Below, one piece after another: positions 62,701 to 64,000 of a stretch of DNA of 64,000 bases. The DNA is from Mycobacterium sp. ELW1. Its GTDB lineage: Bacteria; Actinomycetota; Actinomycetes; Mycobacteriales; Mycobacteriaceae. The stretch lies in the NCBI RefSeq assembly GCF_008329905.1, contig NZ_CP032155.1:1550001-1614000 (forward strand). Direction: 5' to 3'. Numbering within the stretch: position 1 is the stretch's first letter; every line of letters begins with the position of its first letter. Below the pieces are notes generated by a model that had not been told where the DNA came from, searched no databases, and saw only the letters and a program-made list of their open reading frames with translations. The translations under genes were made by a program, and so were the position numbers.

Positions 62701-63831
62701 GGTGGTGTCCAGGCCCAGCGACATCCCGGCCAGCCCGCGCCGTCGTGCCGCCAGCTTGTCGGCGATGCCCCGCAATTCCTTGCCGGCCGCCGAATCGGGC
62801 GCTGAAAGAACAAGCGGCACACCGGAATCGCCGGCCGCCACCAACGCGGGGTCCAGCGGCACCTGTCCGAGCAGGGGCACATCGGCGCCGACCGAACGGG
62901 TGAGGCTCTCGGCGACCTGGCGGCCGCCGCCTTCGCCGAAGATCTGCATCGTGGTGCCGTCCGGCATGAGCAGCCCCGACATGTTCTCCACCACGCCGAC
63001 GATGCGTTGGCGGGTCTGCAGTGCGATCGCCCCGGCGCGTTCGGCCACCTCGGCGGCGGCGAGCTGCGGTGTCGTCACCACCAGGATCTCGGCGCCCGGA
63101 ACAAGCTGAGCCACCGAGATCGCCACGTCGCCGGTGCCCGGCGGCAGGTCGAGCAGCAGCACATCGAGATCGCCCCAGTACACGTCGGCAAGGAACTGTT
63201 GCAGCGCCCGGTGCAGCATCGGTCCCCGCCACACCACCGGTGCGTTGCCCTGGGTGAACTGGGCGATCGAGATGACCTTCACGTCGTGGGCGACCGGCGG
63301 CAGGATCATCGACTCGACCTGGGTGGGGCGGTCGTCGGTGCCCATCATGCGCGGCACCGAGTGGCCGTAGATGTCGGCGTCGAGCACGCCGACCGACAAG
63401 CCCCGAGACGCCAGCGCCGCGGCCAGGTTGACCGTCACGCTCGACTTGCCGACACCGCCCTTACCGGAGGCGACGGCGTACACCCGGGTCAGCGAGCCGG
63501 GCTGGGCGAACGGGATCACCGGTTCGGGCGCATCGCCGCGCAGTTGCTTGCGCAGTTCGGTGCGCTGCTCGTCGTTCATCACATCGAGCGCGACGGTCAC
63601 CGCCGCGGTGCCCGGCACATCGGCGACGGCCTGGGTCACCCGCTCGGTGATCTCGGTCTTCTTCGGGCACGCGGACGTGGTGAGGTAGATCTCGACGTGC
63701 ACGGCGCCGTCGTCGGCGACCGAGATGCTCTTGACCATGTTGAGCTCGGTGATCGGCTTGCGCAGTTCGGGATCGATCACTTTGCCCAGCGCAATGCGCA
63801 CCTGGGTCTGCAGTTCGCTCTTTTCGGACAT
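62689..63831 (-). CDS. mrp: Iron-sulfur carrier/P-loop ATPase Mrp (ApbC)
   Basis: 380 residues. An N-terminal MIP18/DUF59 domain (1-85, with 'SACPKK') is joined to a MinD-type P-loop ATPase with deviant Walker A 'SGKGGVGKSS' near residue 122. Mrp proteins load Fe-S clusters onto apoproteins. The CxxC pair that holds the cluster in ApbC after 'ENMSG' is missing ('ENMSGLLMPDG'), as in M. tuberculosis Rv1229c. ATG 63831 lies 8 nt after TAGACT on the minus strand. Confidence 0.92.
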   Translation of the reverse strand: MSEKSELQTQVRIALGKVIDPELRKPITELNMVKSISVADDGAVHVEIYLTTSACPKKTEITERVTQAVADVPGTAAVTVALDVMNDEQRTELRKQLRGDAPEPVIPFAQPGSLTRVYAVASGKGGVGKSSVTVNLAAALASRGLSVGVLDADIYGHSVPRMMGTDDRPTQVESMILPPVAHDVKVISIAQFTQGNAPVVWRGPMLHRALQQFLADVYWGDLDVLLLDLPPGTGDVAISVAQLVPGAEILVVTTPQLAAAEVAERAGAIALQTRQRIVGVVENMSGLLMPDGTTMQIFGEGGGRQVAESLTRSVGADVPLLGQVPLDPALVAAGDSGVPLVLSAPDSAAGKELRGIADKLAARRRGLAGMSLGLDTTRHL

Positions 63832-63839
63832 CAGGGCCG

Positions 63840-63845
63840 AGTCTA
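63840..63845 (-). promoter_or_regulatory. Candidate leaderless -10 box of mrp
   Basis: TAGACT on the minus strand, 8 nt before ATG 63831. Confidence 0.45.
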
Positions 63846-63909
63846 GGTTGTGCGACCCCTGTCAGCGGAAACGGCCTGAGAAGTGACGCGACGTCCGTTC
63901 AAGTGCAAC

Positions 63910-64000
63910 CTAGCTGGCCGGGCCCGGCAGCGCACCGTGCACGGCAGGCAGCGGCGCCACCGGCACCTCCGCGACCGGCTCGGGGGCCGGCGGCGGGGGT
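63910..64000 (-). CDS. C-terminal end of a Pro/Ala-rich protein (possibly Rv1230c-like)
   Basis: The last 29 codons of a minus-strand frame that continues beyond the window, ending with TAG at 63910-63912. The residues are Pro, Ala, Val and Glu, typical of a disordered tail. The position upstream of mrp matches Rv1230c, an exported membrane protein of the lytic transglycosylase type, but the domain itself is not in view. Confidence 0.45.
   Translation of the reverse strand, partial: PPPPAPEPVAEVPVAPLPAVHGALPGPAS

Overview
The window is GC-rich, densely coded chromosomal DNA from a mycobacterium, most probably a fast-growing Mycolicibacterium-type species. The evidence is gene content: lpqW, mshB, fbiC, fdxC, the pruC-rocA-pruB proline genes, dapC/dapD/dapE, gpgS, glgM/glgC, the raaS-ABC efflux operon, and sigE-rseA-htrA-tatB-mrp. 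These lie in nearly the order of the M. tuberculosis Rv1165-Rv1230c region as I remember it. An MspA-type porin, typical of fast growers and absent from M. tuberculosis, sits in the middle. Many genes start directly downstream of a TANNNT -10 hexamer, the mycobacterial leaderless-transcript pattern.

Layout. 1-13781: the end of typA, lpqW, two secreted Ala-rich proteins, a methyltransferase, a ClC chloride channel, mshB (mycothiol), a small membrane protein, an IS481-family element, a third secreted protein, and fbiC (F420 precursor synthesis). 13784-23712: a roughly 10-kb accessory block with no counterpart at this point in M. tuberculosis. It holds three alpha/beta-hydrolases, each beside its own regulator (TetR, SARP/AfsR-type, AraC), plus an alcohol dehydrogenase, a DJ-1/PfpI protein and an ABM-domain protein. 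24019-35539: ferredoxin, dapC, the MspA porin, the proline catabolic locus, a TSUP transporter, an acyltransferase, a NUDIX hydrolase and fadD36. 35558-50167: malQ, dapD and dapE (divergent), a STAND-type ATPase, a LOG-family gene with a striking in-frame tandem duplication, fadD6, folP2, gpgS, a DivIVA-like protein, tag, a 55-residue DUF3117 protein, and glgM and glgC (divergent). 50164-58454: a lipoprotein, small redox and regulatory genes, and the raaS-controlled ABC efflux operon. 58455-64000: an O-methyltransferase, then the SigE envelope-stress locus, tatB, mrp and the end of a further gene.

How the genes fit together. Several cell-envelope and redox systems are represented: lysine/DAP synthesis (dapC, dapD, dapE), alpha-glucan and methylglucose lipopolysaccharide synthesis (malQ, glgM, glgC, gpgS), mycothiol (mshB), F420 (fbiC), and envelope stress (sigE, rseA, htrA). 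The accessory block looks like a self-regulated catabolic or detoxification module. A SARP-type box of 11-bp-period heptamer repeats precedes one hydrolase. A 19-bp motif is shared in front of the alcohol dehydrogenase and a second hydrolase.

Most notable observations: the duplicated promoter-plus-N-terminus of the LOG gene; an IS element inserted exactly into the shared CTAG stop codons of two convergent genes; the putative SARP and AraC operators; a short leaderless upstream ORF with two cysteines before fbiC; an AT-rich rare-codon island inside folP2; and a RaaS operator overlapping a leaderless promoter. Functions are read from sequence and remembered families; no database search was run.
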